In this document: positions 41,396 through 49,130 of the stretch, one piece after another | How positions within the stretch are numbered: position 1 is the first letter of the stretch | Layout: each line of letters opens with the position of its first letter | Assembly (NCBI RefSeq): GCF_000170895.1 | Contig: NZ_ABCS01000009.1 | Coordinates: 1 to 64,000 of the forward strand | Direction of reading: 5' to 3' | Length of the DNA stretch: 64,000 nt | DNA from: Plesiocystis pacifica SIR-1 | GTDB lineage: Bacteria > Myxococcota_A > Polyangia > Nannocystales > Nannocystaceae | Made by a program: the position numbers and the translations under genes | The notes under the pieces: model-generated | The model's input: only the letters and a program-made list of their open reading frames with translations | Database searches by the model: none | Told to the model about the DNA's origin: nothing

Positions 41396-42499
41396 CTATT
41401 TGCAGCTCTCGTCCGCGTCCACGCAGCGAAACCGGACGTGGAGGTGGTCGTCGTGCTTGGGCTCGTGGCGGATCATGCCGTGCTTGGCGTAGCGCCCGTC
41501 GGGGTACTGAAAGACCTCGCGGAGCCGCTTCTTCGACCACCCGTCCTTGCGGGCGGCGGCGTAGAGCCAGCCCTGGACCTCGTAGTCGAGGAAGATCTTC
41601 TCGACCCCGCCGTCCTTGCCGGAGGTGCGCACGAGGGCCTCGACCAGGGCCCAGGTCGCGTCGGCGTCGAGGTTGTCCTTGGTCGCGCGCGCGAACTCCT
41701 TGGGGTAGTTGGCCGGGCGCTGGCGGTAGTAAAAGCCGATGTCGATGTCCCGCCCGGACTGGTGCGAGTGGTGGCCGGACAGGGGCCCGCCGTCCTCGTC
41801 GGACAGGTCGCCGATCGCCAGGCGGTGCAGGCCCGGGTGCTGGTCGCGGGCCCGGTCGATGGCGTTGAGGGTGTGGTCGACGAGGTGGGCGCTCGCGTAG
41901 GTCCGCTCGGGTCGGCGGCGCAGGTAGTGGCTCGAGTGGGGCAGGCGGCTCGGGTCGTGGAGCCAGCCGTGGGTCGGGCGCCCGCGGCTCTGGCCCGTGA
42001 GCAGGCGGATGGTCCGGGGCTCGCGGCCGGGGACCACCAGCACCTGGCCCACGCGGATCAAGCTGCCCTCGAGGTCGTTGAGGGCGCGCAGCTCCTCGAC
42101 GCTGGTGTGGTGCTTGCGGGCGATGCGGCTGAGGGTGTCGCCGCTCGCGACTTTGTAGCGGCGCTGGTCGCCGCCCGAGCCGACCGCAGCACCCAGCTTG
42201 GCGCGGGCGGCCTTGCCCTTGGCGATGCACGCCCCCACGTCGATGTCGCGCCCGATGACCAGCGCGTCTTCGGGCGTCATCCCGTTGGCCTCGCGCAGAT
42301 CGGCCACGGTGCAGCCGTGCTCGCGGGCGAGCTTCCACAGGTTGTCGCCGGGCTGGACCTCGTGGGTCTTGGCCGGGGCCTTCGTCTTGGCCTTGGTGTC
42401 CTTGGCGGCGTGCACGGCCGGCGCCGCGCTCAGGGTCGTGCCCAGAGCGAGACCAGCCAGCGTGAGCGCCGCAAACAGGCGCCGTCGAGACCCGCGCAT
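41396..42499 (-). CDS. LysM-containing penicillin-insensitive murein endopeptidase (MepA-like)
   Basis: 367 residues from the ATG at 42499; signal peptide ends 'APAVHAAKD'. Two LysM repeats: 'THEVQPGDNLWKLAREHG' (~45-95) and 'RRYKVASGDTLSRIARKHHT' (~115-160). The MepA (M74) catalytic domain follows, with 'SGHHSHQSGRDIDIGFYY' and 'EPKHDDHLHVRFRC', whose His/Asp bind zinc. It should cut D-Ala-mDAP or related crosslinks in peptidoglycan outside the cytoplasm, with LysM binding the glycan. MepA proteins usually lack LysM, so the fusion is uncommon. 103 bp separate it from the divergent HAD gene. Confidence 0.85.
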   Translation of the reverse strand: MRGSRRRLFAALTLAGLALGTTLSAAPAVHAAKDTKAKTKAPAKTHEVQPGDNLWKLAREHGCTVADLREANGMTPEDALVIGRDIDVGACIAKGKAARAKLGAAVGSGGDQRRYKVASGDTLSRIARKHHTSVEELRALNDLEGSLIRVGQVLVVPGREPRTIRLLTGQSRGRPTHGWLHDPSRLPHSSHYLRRRPERTYASAHLVDHTLNAIDRARDQHPGLHRLAIGDLSDEDGGPLSGHHSHQSGRDIDIGFYYRQRPANYPKEFARATKDNLDADATWALVEALVRTSGKDGGVEKIFLDYEVQGWLYAAARKDGWSKKRLREVFQYPDGRYAKHGMIRHEPKHDDHLHVRFRCVDADESCK

Positions 42500-42602
42500 G
42501 CTCGGACCCTCCGCCAGGTCGGTCCAGGGACCAAATTTTTTACGAGGCTGGCGGGGGGGGTGGTGGTGATGGGGCGCAGGGCCGAGTAGGCTCCGCCGCT
42601 CC

Positions 42603-43193
42603 ATGATCTTTCTGGACGTCGACGAGGTCCTCGCCAACTGGACCGGCGCCGTGCTCACGCGGCTGGGCCTCGAGCCCGAGGCCATCTACGCACGCTGGGC
42701 CGTCGAGGCTCCGGAGGTCTGGAACCTGTTTGAGATCCCCAACTTCCCCGTGAGCGCGGCCGAGGCCTGGGGGATGATCAACGACGCTGGCGCGGAGTTT
42801 TGGTCGAGCCTCGAGCCCTACCCCTGGGCCTTCGAGCTGTTCGACGCGTGCCAGGCCGTCGGGCCGACGGTGCTGCTGACCAAGCCCAGCCGCCACCCGA
42901 CGAGCGCCATGGGCAAGCTGCAGTGGATGCAGCGCCACTTCGGTCGCTACCTCGGCCGCGGCGCGCGGGGGGAGGGCTTCGAGGACTACCTCATCGGCCC
43001 GCCCAAGCACGCCGTCGCGCGACCCGGCGCCGTGCTCATCGACGACAGCCCGCGCAACTGTGCGGCCTTCGAGGCCCATGGCGGCAAGGCGATCTTGTTC
43101 CCCAGTGTCGGGAACCGCCGTCGGGCCCATCGAACCGACCCGTTGGCCGTCGTCGTGCCCGAGCTCCAGTCCGCCATGTCCGTCGCGGGCTGA
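42603..43193 (+). CDS. HAD-superfamily phosphatase, 5'(3')-deoxyribonucleotidase-like
   Basis: 196 residues. Motif I is 'MIFLDVDEVLANW' at the extreme N-terminus (nucleophile Asp5, acid Asp7), motif II 'VLLTKPSRHP' (Thr then Lys), motif IV 'AVLIDDSPRN'. A cap sequence 'WNLFEIPNFPVSAAEAWGMI' between motifs I and II is like the mammalian NT5C/NT5M type, which dephosphorylates dUMP/dTMP. The substrate here is not known; there is no signal peptide, so it is cytoplasmic. Confidence 0.75.
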   Translation: MIFLDVDEVLANWTGAVLTRLGLEPEAIYARWAVEAPEVWNLFEIPNFPVSAAEAWGMINDAGAEFWSSLEPYPWAFELFDACQAVGPTVLLTKPSRHPTSAMGKLQWMQRHFGRYLGRGARGEGFEDYLIGPPKHAVARPGAVLIDDSPRNCAAFEAHGGKAILFPSVGNRRRAHRTDPLAVVVPELQSAMSVAG

Positions 43194-43236
43194 TCCTTCC
43201 CGAGAAACTTTAAACGCCGCGCTGGCCCCGAAAGCC

Positions 43237-43268
43237 TTGGAGTTGGGAGCGGGGCCTGCTAACTCCAA
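43237..43268 (+). promoter_or_regulatory. Inverted repeat directly before the ATG of the STES lipoprotein
   Basis: TTGGAGTT (43237-43244) and AACTCCAA (43261-43268) are exact complements around 16 nt, ending 3 bp before the ATG at 43272. A stem here could regulate initiation, or be a short operator. No Shine-Dalgarno is visible otherwise. Confidence 0.35.
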
Positions 43269-43271
43269 TTC

Positions 43272-44444
43272 ATGCACTTGGACTGGCGGAGAGGGAGCGT
43301 GGTGGTCTTGGCCCTGCTGGGGACGGCGTGTGGCCGGTCCCTGATCGACCCGGGGGAGGGAGCCGGGGACGAGGTCGCGGGCACGGAGGAGTCGACGGAC
43401 ACGGACACGGAGGAGTCGACGGACACGGACACGGAGGAGTCGACGGAGTCGGAGTCGACGGAGTCGGAGTCGACGGAGTCGGAGTCGACGGACACGGAGT
43501 CGACGGACACGGAGGAGTCGACGGACACGGAGTCGGAGTCGACGGACACGGAGTCGGAATCGGAGTCGGAGTCGGAGTCGACGGAGTCAGAGTCGGAGTC
43601 GACAGAGTCCGAGACCGGCGACCCGCTCCCGGGGCCGGCAGACCCAAAAGTGTGTGAGCCCTGCGCCGACCCCTGGACCCTCGACGGCGACCTGATCCTC
43701 GAAGACGCCGAGCCCGTCGACCTGCCCGCCTGCCTCACCCACATCACCGGGGAGCTGCGCATCCGCTCGATCGATGACGGGTCGATCCTGAGCGTGCTCG
43801 AGCACCTCCAGACCGTCGACGGCGACGTGCTCATCTACCACAACGCCGACGCCGAGGCGCTCCCCAACCTCAGCGCCATCGGCTGCCTCGAGCACATCGG
43901 CGGCCTGTTCTTCCTCCGCTACAACGCCTTCGAGACCGTCGACGGCCTCGAGCACCTCCACACCGTCGGCTCGACCCTCGAGCTGAGCTACCACGACAAC
44001 CTGGTCTCGCTGTGGGGCCTCAGCGCCCTCGAGAGCACGGGCCACAACTTCCACCTCCAGGGCAACCCCGCGCTCGCCTCCTTGCAGGGCTTGAACGCCC
44101 TCGTCGAGGTCGGCGGGAAGATGACCATCGGCGGCTGCCAGTGGTCCGAGTACGACGCGGTGCCCGTGGGCCTGGACAGCCTCAGCGATCTCAGCGGCCT
44201 CGACTCGCTGACGGCGGCGAGCTCTCTGGAGATCTCGGCCAACCCCACGCTCGTCAGCCTCGACGGGGCGCCGAGCTTGACCACCGTGTCCAACGACCTC
44301 GAGCTCCACGACAACGAGCAGCTCGACCCCGCGCTCATCGACGCCTTCGTCGAGGGCCTCGACGTGGGCGATGAGGTCAACACCTGCAACTCCTGGGAGC
44401 AGCTGGGCTGCGGGTGGTGCAGCTGGGGCTTCCCGCCGCAGTGA
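43272..44444 (+). CDS. Lipoprotein with Ser/Thr/Glu tandem-repeat stalk and leucine-rich (receptor L-like) domain
   Basis: 390 residues. Lipobox 'ALLGTAC'. Residues ~35-118 are a stalk of ESTDTD/ESTESES units encoded by 6- and 15-bp tandem repeats. Then 'PKVCEPCADPWTLDGDLILE' opens a cysteine-capped LRR-like region: 'LEHLQTVDGDVLIYHN', 'LEHIGGLFFLRYNAFETVDG', 'LQGLNALVEVGGKMTIGG', 'LDSLTAASSLEISANPTLVS', characteristic of Recep_L (insulin-receptor L) domains, with a closing Cys-rich 'CNSWEQLGCGWCSW'. Presumably a surface-exposed recognition or adhesion protein. Its TGA stop begins repeat unit B1. Confidence 0.75.
   Translation: MHLDWRRGSVVVLALLGTACGRSLIDPGEGAGDEVAGTEESTDTDTEESTDTDTEESTESESTESESTESESTDTESTDTEESTDTESESTDTESESESESESTESESESTESETGDPLPGPADPKVCEPCADPWTLDGDLILEDAEPVDLPACLTHITGELRIRSIDDGSILSVLEHLQTVDGDVLIYHNADAEALPNLSAIGCLEHIGGLFFLRYNAFETVDGLEHLHTVGSTLELSYHDNLVSLWGLSALESTGHNFHLQGNPALASLQGLNALVEVGGKMTIGGCQWSEYDAVPVGLDSLSDLSGLDSLTAASSLEISANPTLVSLDGAPSLTTVSNDLELHDNEQLDPALIDAFVEGLDVGDEVNTCNSWEQLGCGWCSWGFPPQ
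43381..43620 (+). repeat. Short tandem repeats encoding the Ser/Thr/Glu stalk
   Basis: Some 240 bp of GAGTCGGAGTCGACG and GGACACGGAG units with few substitutions. All units are multiples of 3, so slippage alters stalk length without frameshift. Long, nearly perfect runs in a GC-rich genome suggest a variable locus. Confidence 0.8.
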
Positions 44445-44592
44445 ATTCTCCTTTGCCCCCACAGCCGTTTGGGACCGGGGGCGCTTCGTCGCTGTCCGCT
44501 CCTCCGCTTTGGCTTGGTGGGCAATGGAGCTCGTGCCATTGAGAGGGCATGTGGTCGCCCCCGCGAGCGGGGGCGTGGATTGTCGTTGACAG
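44442..44592 (+). repeat. Repeat unit B1
   Basis: 151-bp unit beginning on the TGA stop of the lipoprotein gene. It matches B2 (50594-50743) and B3 (50748-50897). Hairpins visible in it: GCCCCC...GGGGGC near the start, CAATGG...CCATTG in the middle, and CGCCCCCGC...GCGGGGGCG near the end, then TTGACAG. No protein-coding bias; probable structured RNA or DNA element. Confidence 0.85.
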
Positions 44593-44621
44593 TCTCTGGT
44601 ACGAAACTGACCGCTCGGTAG

Positions 44622-44726
44622 CGCGAGGCGGCCGCCGGGGCCTACGCCTATTGCGCGCAGCAGGCCGACTCGGCGATGGCGACGCGCTGCGCCCAGCAGG
44701 TCAGCGCGCTGCCCAGCGAAGAGTGA
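44622..44726 (+). pseudogene. 34-codon 3' remnant of a coding region
   Basis: After an in-frame TAG at 44619-44621 there are 34 open codons with normal codon bias, including 'AGAYAYCAQQADSAMATRCA' and ending 'SALPSEE', whose TGA stop (44724-44726) is also the first base triplet of unit A4. It looks like the tail of a lost gene; the family is not recognisable. Confidence 0.4.
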
Positions 44727-44902
44727 GTCGAGGACGTGGGGCAGGGAGGGCGTGGCGTCGTCCACGACGGCTAAAGCAGACAGAGGGTTGGCCAAACTCG
44801 TTTTGGCCGACCCTCTGAGTCGAGGATGTGGGGCAGGGAGGGCGTGGCGTCGTCCACGAAGGCCAAAACAGACAGAGCCTGTGGATTCATTCACAGGCTC
44901 TG
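44724..44902. repeat. Repeat island 2: A units A4 and A5 with two hairpins
   Basis: A4 (44724-44768) and A5 (44816-44860) flank a hairpin, AGAGGGTTGGCCAAA (44782-44796) with TTTGGCCGACCCTCT (44802-44816), 15 bp with one G.T. After A5 and CCAAAACAGACAG comes CAGAGCCTGTG (44873-44883) pairing perfectly with CACAGGCTCTG (44892-44902); this hairpin includes the stop codon of the minus-strand gene (44887-44889). In A4 and A5 the outer arms pair less well (central A.A). Confidence 0.8.
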
Positions 44903-46515
44903 ACGAGGTCGTTCAGGCGCCGAGTCAGTGCGGCCGCGTCCTCGCGCCGAGGCCTCGGCTGGGGCGGGAAGGGGGACGCCCCGCCGAGGATCTGGGCGCA
45001 CCAATAGGTGGTCCGCGACTCGAGGGCTTCGAGCCAGCCAGCCGTGCCGGCGCCGCTATCCTGGAGATCGCGGTAGGTGGCGAGGGCTTCGCCGAGCTCG
45101 GCGGCCCAGGGGTGGCCTCCGGGCCCAAAGACCTCCGCTTCGTCGGCCCGCGCGGCAGCCTTGGCCTGAAGCTGGGCGGCCTCGGTGATCCATCGCGCGC
45201 CCTCGGGGGCTCCGAGCCGCGCTCCGTGTACGAGCCGCGCGGCCGCCTCGCTGAGCCAGATGTCGCCAAAGTTCACCGCCCAGCCCCACCCGTCGACCTT
45301 GGCGGCGGCGAGGCTCAGCCGCCGCGCAGCCGCGGCCCACTCGCCCCGGAGCATCTGCTCGACCCCGTCCATCCACACAAAACGCGCCGCCTCGAGCAGG
45401 CGCTTTTGGTAGCAGCCCGCGAGGTTCGCCTCGGCGAGGGCCCGGACCTCGGGGTCCCCAAAGGTGAGCGCGTGGCCGAGGTAGAGCTCGCACTCGAACA
45501 GGGTGTTCTCGAGGAGCTTGTGCACGTTCATGTGAAAGCCGCCGAGCAGGCCCCACCACCGGCCGCCGTCGAGGCGAGGGTGTCGCTCGAGCAGCGCCCG
45601 CAGCTGGCCGAGCTCGGCGCACATCTGCTCGCAGGTGTCGCGGTTGCCCAGGGCTCCCCGCTCCCACCGCTCCCAGGTGTCGCTGAGCGCATCGAGGCTG
45701 CGATCGGCCGCGGCGCGGGCTCGCTGCTGCGCCTGCGCGAAGGCGTCGACGTCGAAGGTGTCGGGGGCCTCGTTGCCCTCGACGGCGAGGCGAAGCTCCA
45801 GGCGCACGAGGCCGACCTCGGGGTCGTCCCAGGCGGCCGTGCTGACCGCGACGAACTCGACCCCGTAGGTCGGCCCTCGGTGGGGGTCGAAGCGCACCGC
45901 GCCAACGAGGGAGCCGTCGTCGGTAAAGCGCAGGCCCGGGGGGAGGCGGACCAGCGTGGGGCACTGCATGAAGCCCTCGTTGGGGGCGTCCTCGCCGGCG
46001 CGGTGGTGGACCGAGCCCCCGACGCGGACCGTGCCGAGGTCGACCGCGCGCCGCGTGACCCGGAGTCCATTGCGGGCCGCGCAGCGGTAGTGCTCGCTGT
46101 AGAGCTCGACGCTGGACCAGCTCGGGGGGCAGCAGTGGCAGCCGTGGCAGCGCCCGTCGCGGTAGCCCGGGCTGCCAGCGTGGGTCGGGACGCCCGCGCA
46201 GCCGAGCGACGCGGGGGCTGCATGGGCGCTCGACTCGAGCTCCGTTCCCGCTGGGCCCGGCAGCGCCGCGAGGGCGTCCAGGCGGCGGGCGATCCTCAGC
46301 TCCTCGGGGCTGGCCTCGCGGCAGTAGCGGGCGTCGTCCTCCGGGACGTAGATGAGGGCGTGGTCGGCCTCGAGCGCGACTTGGTAGGGCGCGTCCATCT
46401 CGGCTGGCCAGCCCCGTTCGCGGTAGCGCAGCGCGATGACCCGCCCGAGCTTCCAGCCGCTCGGCCCAAAGTTGCACATGACGAGGGCGCCGACCTCGAA
46501 GCGTAGATCGGCCAT
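44887..46515 (-). CDS. Unknown Cys-rich protein with a YREpxWP-type N-terminal domain
   Basis: 542 residues from the ATG at 46515, which overlaps the TGA of the upstream methyltransferase (TGATG). The N-terminus 'VMCNFGPSGWKLGRVIALRY' and 'APYQVALEADHALIYVPEDD' resembles a domain repeated in many algal and bacterial proteins that bind target proteins. A Cys-rich patch follows, 'GRCHGCHCCPPSWSSVELYS' and 'HYRCAARNGL', possibly metal-binding. The C-terminal ~270 residues are helical, with Trp-rich TPR-like units ('NLAGCYQKRLLEAARFVW', 'WGWAVNFGDIWLSEAAARLV'). I do not know the function. Its last codons, stop included, lie inside a repeat-island hairpin. Confidence 0.6.
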   Translation of the reverse strand: MADLRFEVGALVMCNFGPSGWKLGRVIALRYRERGWPAEMDAPYQVALEADHALIYVPEDDARYCREASPEELRIARRLDALAALPGPAGTELESSAHAAPASLGCAGVPTHAGSPGYRDGRCHGCHCCPPSWSSVELYSEHYRCAARNGLRVTRRAVDLGTVRVGGSVHHRAGEDAPNEGFMQCPTLVRLPPGLRFTDDGSLVGAVRFDPHRGPTYGVEFVAVSTAAWDDPEVGLVRLELRLAVEGNEAPDTFDVDAFAQAQQRARAAADRSLDALSDTWERWERGALGNRDTCEQMCAELGQLRALLERHPRLDGGRWWGLLGGFHMNVHKLLENTLFECELYLGHALTFGDPEVRALAEANLAGCYQKRLLEAARFVWMDGVEQMLRGEWAAAARRLSLAAAKVDGWGWAVNFGDIWLSEAAARLVHGARLGAPEGARWITEAAQLQAKAAARADEAEVFGPGGHPWAAELGEALATYRDLQDSGAGTAGWLEALESRTTYWCAQILGGASPFPPQPRPRREDAAALTRRLNDLVRACE

Positions 46516-47138
46516 CAGGCCGCTCCTTTGTGGGCCGTGCCGCGGACGAGCTCGCGGAGCAGGGGCGGCATCCTCGGCTCGCTCAGGCGCTCGAGCGCGA
46601 GCGAACCGAAGCCGGCCGCCTCGAGGAGCGGCTCGACCTCGCGGTTGAGGTTGCAGCCGCAGGCGACGAGCTTTTGCACGGGGTTGAGGCGGTCTTGCCA
46701 GCGGCGCAGCCTCGGGCTCGAGGAGCCGACGTGCTCGACGAGGTGGAGGCTGCCCGAGGGCACGAGCACGCGGTGGAGCTCGCGGGCGACGGCGCTCGGA
46801 TCGGCCACGGTGCACAGCGTGAAGGTGCAGACCACGGCGTCGAAGCGCGCGTCGGGGAAGGGCAGGGACTCGGCGCCGAGGCGGTGGGCCTCGATGGCGA
46901 GGGGGCTGGCGGCGATGCGCTCGCGGGCGAGGCGGTGCATGCCTTCGCCGGGGTCGAGGATGGCCAGCTCGGTGACCGCGTCGGTGTAGTGCTGGAGGTT
47001 GAGCCCGGTCCCGAAGCCGATCTCGAGCACGCGGCCGGCGACGGGGGCGAGCAGCTGGCGGCGCAATTTGTGGGCCCAGCCGCCGCGCAGGGCGAGCTCG
47101 GTCACGTGGGGGCAGATGCGGCGTTCGTACAGGCCCAT
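46515..47138 (-). CDS. Class I SAM-dependent methyltransferase (UbiE/Methyltransf_11-like)
   Basis: 207 residues from the ATG at 47138. SAM motif I is 'GRVLEIGFGTGLNLQHY', motif II 'AILDPGEGM', then 'DARFDAVVCTFTLCTVADPS' and 'VLVPSGSLHLVEHV', as in ubiquinone/arsenite and phospholipid N-methylase-type enzymes ('GCNLNREVEPLLEAAGF' near the end is typical of this subgroup). Substrate unknown. It precedes and overlaps the unknown Cys-rich gene (TGATG), so the two are translated together. Confidence 0.8.
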   Translation of the reverse strand: MGLYERRICPHVTELALRGGWAHKLRRQLLAPVAGRVLEIGFGTGLNLQHYTDAVTELAILDPGEGMHRLARERIAASPLAIEAHRLGAESLPFPDARFDAVVCTFTLCTVADPSAVARELHRVLVPSGSLHLVEHVGSSSPRLRRWQDRLNPVQKLVACGCNLNREVEPLLEAAGFGSLALERLSEPRMPPLLRELVRGTAHKGAA

Positions 47139-47383
47139 GGCTGGCGTTGCCTCGGGCTCCCGCCAAACCGGCGGGCGGCCATGGCGGGGAGTGTACTTGG
47201 ACTTGGGCCCGGGGCGCGCCGGCTCCCGCGAGCCCCCAGGATGGGGGAGGGTCGGCTGGCGAGGGGCACGGCCGTGGAACCTCGCCTCTAGCGAACACGC
47301 CGCAAGTCGCCGAGCATGCGCGCTGTCTGCCAAAATCAGCGAGTTGACGAGCTCGGCCGTCGGGTCCTGCTAGGCTCGCCTTC

Positions 47384-47599
47384 GTGCTCGCGCTGCCCGA
47401 GTGGTTCCACGAATTCGCGACCGCGCTGACCCTCGCGGGCGCGGCGGCCTGGCTGGTGTTCGGCTGGCTGCGGATCGGGAAGCAGCGGGAGGTCTCGGGC
47501 TGCTCGAGCTGCGAGCAGGCGCCGGCGCTGGTCCGCAGCGCGCCCCAGGGGCCGACCCGAGGCGTGCGCTCGGCGAAGCTGAAGATCCTCCAGCGCTGA
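47384..47599 (+). CDS. Small membrane protein with a Cys-Ser-Ser-Cys tail
   Basis: 71 residues from a GTG. One hydrophobic segment ('TALTLAGAAAWLVFGWLRIG') is followed by 'SGCSSCEQAPALVRSAPQ', which resembles the Cys-rich tail of FeoB-associated membrane proteins, but no feoB lies nearby. Precedes the histidine kinase by 19 bp and is probably in its operon. Short and without clear homologue, so only moderately sure it is real. Confidence 0.45.
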   Translation: MLALPEWFHEFATALTLAGAAAWLVFGWLRIGKQREVSGCSSCEQAPALVRSAPQGPTRGVRSAKLKILQR

Positions 47600-47618
47600 C
47601 GGGCTCGACTGGTTGGAC

Positions 47619-49130
47619 ATGGCGCGGTCGAAGGCGAAGGCAGGCACGAATCCCCCGCGCTCGAGCCTCCGCGTCGAGCTCATCGCCGTGCTCGCGATCA
47701 TCCTGGTCATGGCCGCGGTCTCGCTGTCCTTCGCGGCGGAGCTCCTCGGCGGCCGCCGCCACGACCAGCAGGAGGTCGAGCGCCTCCAGAGCCACGCCCG
47801 CCAGCTCGCCGTGCTCACCGGTCGCAACTTCCGGGGCGGGGACTTCGAGCGCGGCGAGGTCGAGGAGCTGCTGGGCAACTCGGCCGGGCTGCTCGGGGTC
47901 AGCTACGTGCTCCACCGCGAGCGCGGCGACGGGGAGTTCGAGCGCATCGTCGGCGTGGGCGTGCACACCGACTTCGACGCGCTGCCGCCCCTCGACCCGA
48001 GCTTGTCGGCGCCGCAGGTCGACGACAGCCTGCTGGGCAAGTGGAACCTGCTGGTCCTCGACGAGCCCGTGCCGACCCTCGGCGGCGAGCGGGTGGTGCT
48101 GCGCATGGTCGCCGAGCACTCCCCGTGGACGCGGACCCTGGACTGGCGCAACACCCTGATCGTCGCGGGCGGGGTCGGCTGCCTGCTGCTGGTCCTCGGC
48201 GGGCTGCTGCTCGAGGTCCAGGTGCTCCGGCCGATGCGCAGCCTGGAGCGGGCGGTGGCCGAGGTCGCGGGCGGCTCCCTCGAGGTCGAGGCCCCGACCG
48301 ACGGCCCCGCCGAGCTGCGCGAGCTGGCCGAGCGCTTCAACGTCATGACCGCCTCGCTGCGCACCAAGGAGCGGGCGCTGGCCGAGCAGAGCCGCGAGCT
48401 CCAGCGCTCCGAGCGGATGGCCGCGGTCGGGCGCCTGGCCGCGGGCGTGGCCCACGAGGTCGGCAACCCGCTGGCGGCGGTGGTCGGCTACACCGAGCTG
48501 CTGCTCGGCGAGCCCGAGCTGTCCGAGGAGGCCCGCGACCTGCTCACGCGCGTCGGCGCCCAGACCCAGCGCATCCAGGGCATCGTCGCCCAGCTCCTCG
48601 ACTACTCGAAGCCCGCGGCGGTCGAGTCCCAGCGCTTCTCGCCGTGGACCCAGGCCCGCGAGGTGTTCGCCCTGCTGCGCGCCGACCCGCGCTGCGCCGG
48701 GGTCCGCCTCGCGCTCGACGAGGGCGACGCGGAGCTGGCGGTGTTCGCCGATCCGAGCCTCGTCGAGCAGATCTTGATCAACCTCGTGCTCAACGGCGCC
48801 CACGCGGTGCGCGAGCACGCCGACGCCCCCGAGGTGCGCATCGAGGTCCGGAAGGCCGAGACCGAGCATGACGGCGAGGCGCGGCGCTGGGTCGACATCG
48901 AGGTCGTCGACAACGGCCCCGGCGTCCCCCCCGAGGTCGTCGAGCGCCTGTTCGAGCCCTTCTTCACCACCCGCAGCGCCGGGCAGGGCACGGGCCTGGG
49001 TCTGGCGATCTCCCAGGGCCTCGCCGAGCGCATGGGCGGGAGCCTGAGTCATGTCGAGGGGGCCCCCCGCCCCGCCTCTCTGCCCGGGGCCCGCTTTCGC
49101 CTGCGCCTGCCCGCCGAAGCTGCTACATGA
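47619..49130 (+). CDS. Membrane sensor histidine kinase (NtrB-like, HAMP)
   Basis: 503 residues from the ATG at 47619. First membrane segment ~20-42, sensor domain ~43-175, second membrane segment ~178-200, HAMP linker, then HisKA with 'GRLAAGVAHEVGNPLAAVVG' (His279), and HATPase_c with 'INLVLNGAHAV' (N box), 'VVDNGPGVPPE', 'FEPFFTTRSAGQGTGLGLAI'. The sensor should be periplasmic, so it detects an envelope signal. No response regulator is adjacent; the HVGNPL pattern is usual for NtrB-type kinases that pair with sigma-54 activators. Its TGA overlaps the next ATG by 4 bp. Confidence 0.92.
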   Translation: MARSKAKAGTNPPRSSLRVELIAVLAIILVMAAVSLSFAAELLGGRRHDQQEVERLQSHARQLAVLTGRNFRGGDFERGEVEELLGNSAGLLGVSYVLHRERGDGEFERIVGVGVHTDFDALPPLDPSLSAPQVDDSLLGKWNLLVLDEPVPTLGGERVVLRMVAEHSPWTRTLDWRNTLIVAGGVGCLLLVLGGLLLEVQVLRPMRSLERAVAEVAGGSLEVEAPTDGPAELRELAERFNVMTASLRTKERALAEQSRELQRSERMAAVGRLAAGVAHEVGNPLAAVVGYTELLLGEPELSEEARDLLTRVGAQTQRIQGIVAQLLDYSKPAAVESQRFSPWTQAREVFALLRADPRCAGVRLALDEGDAELAVFADPSLVEQILINLVLNGAHAVREHADAPEVRIEVRKAETEHDGEARRWVDIEVVDNGPGVPPEVVERLFEPFFTTRSAGQGTGLGLAISQGLAERMGGSLSHVEGAPRPASLPGARFRLRLPAEAAT

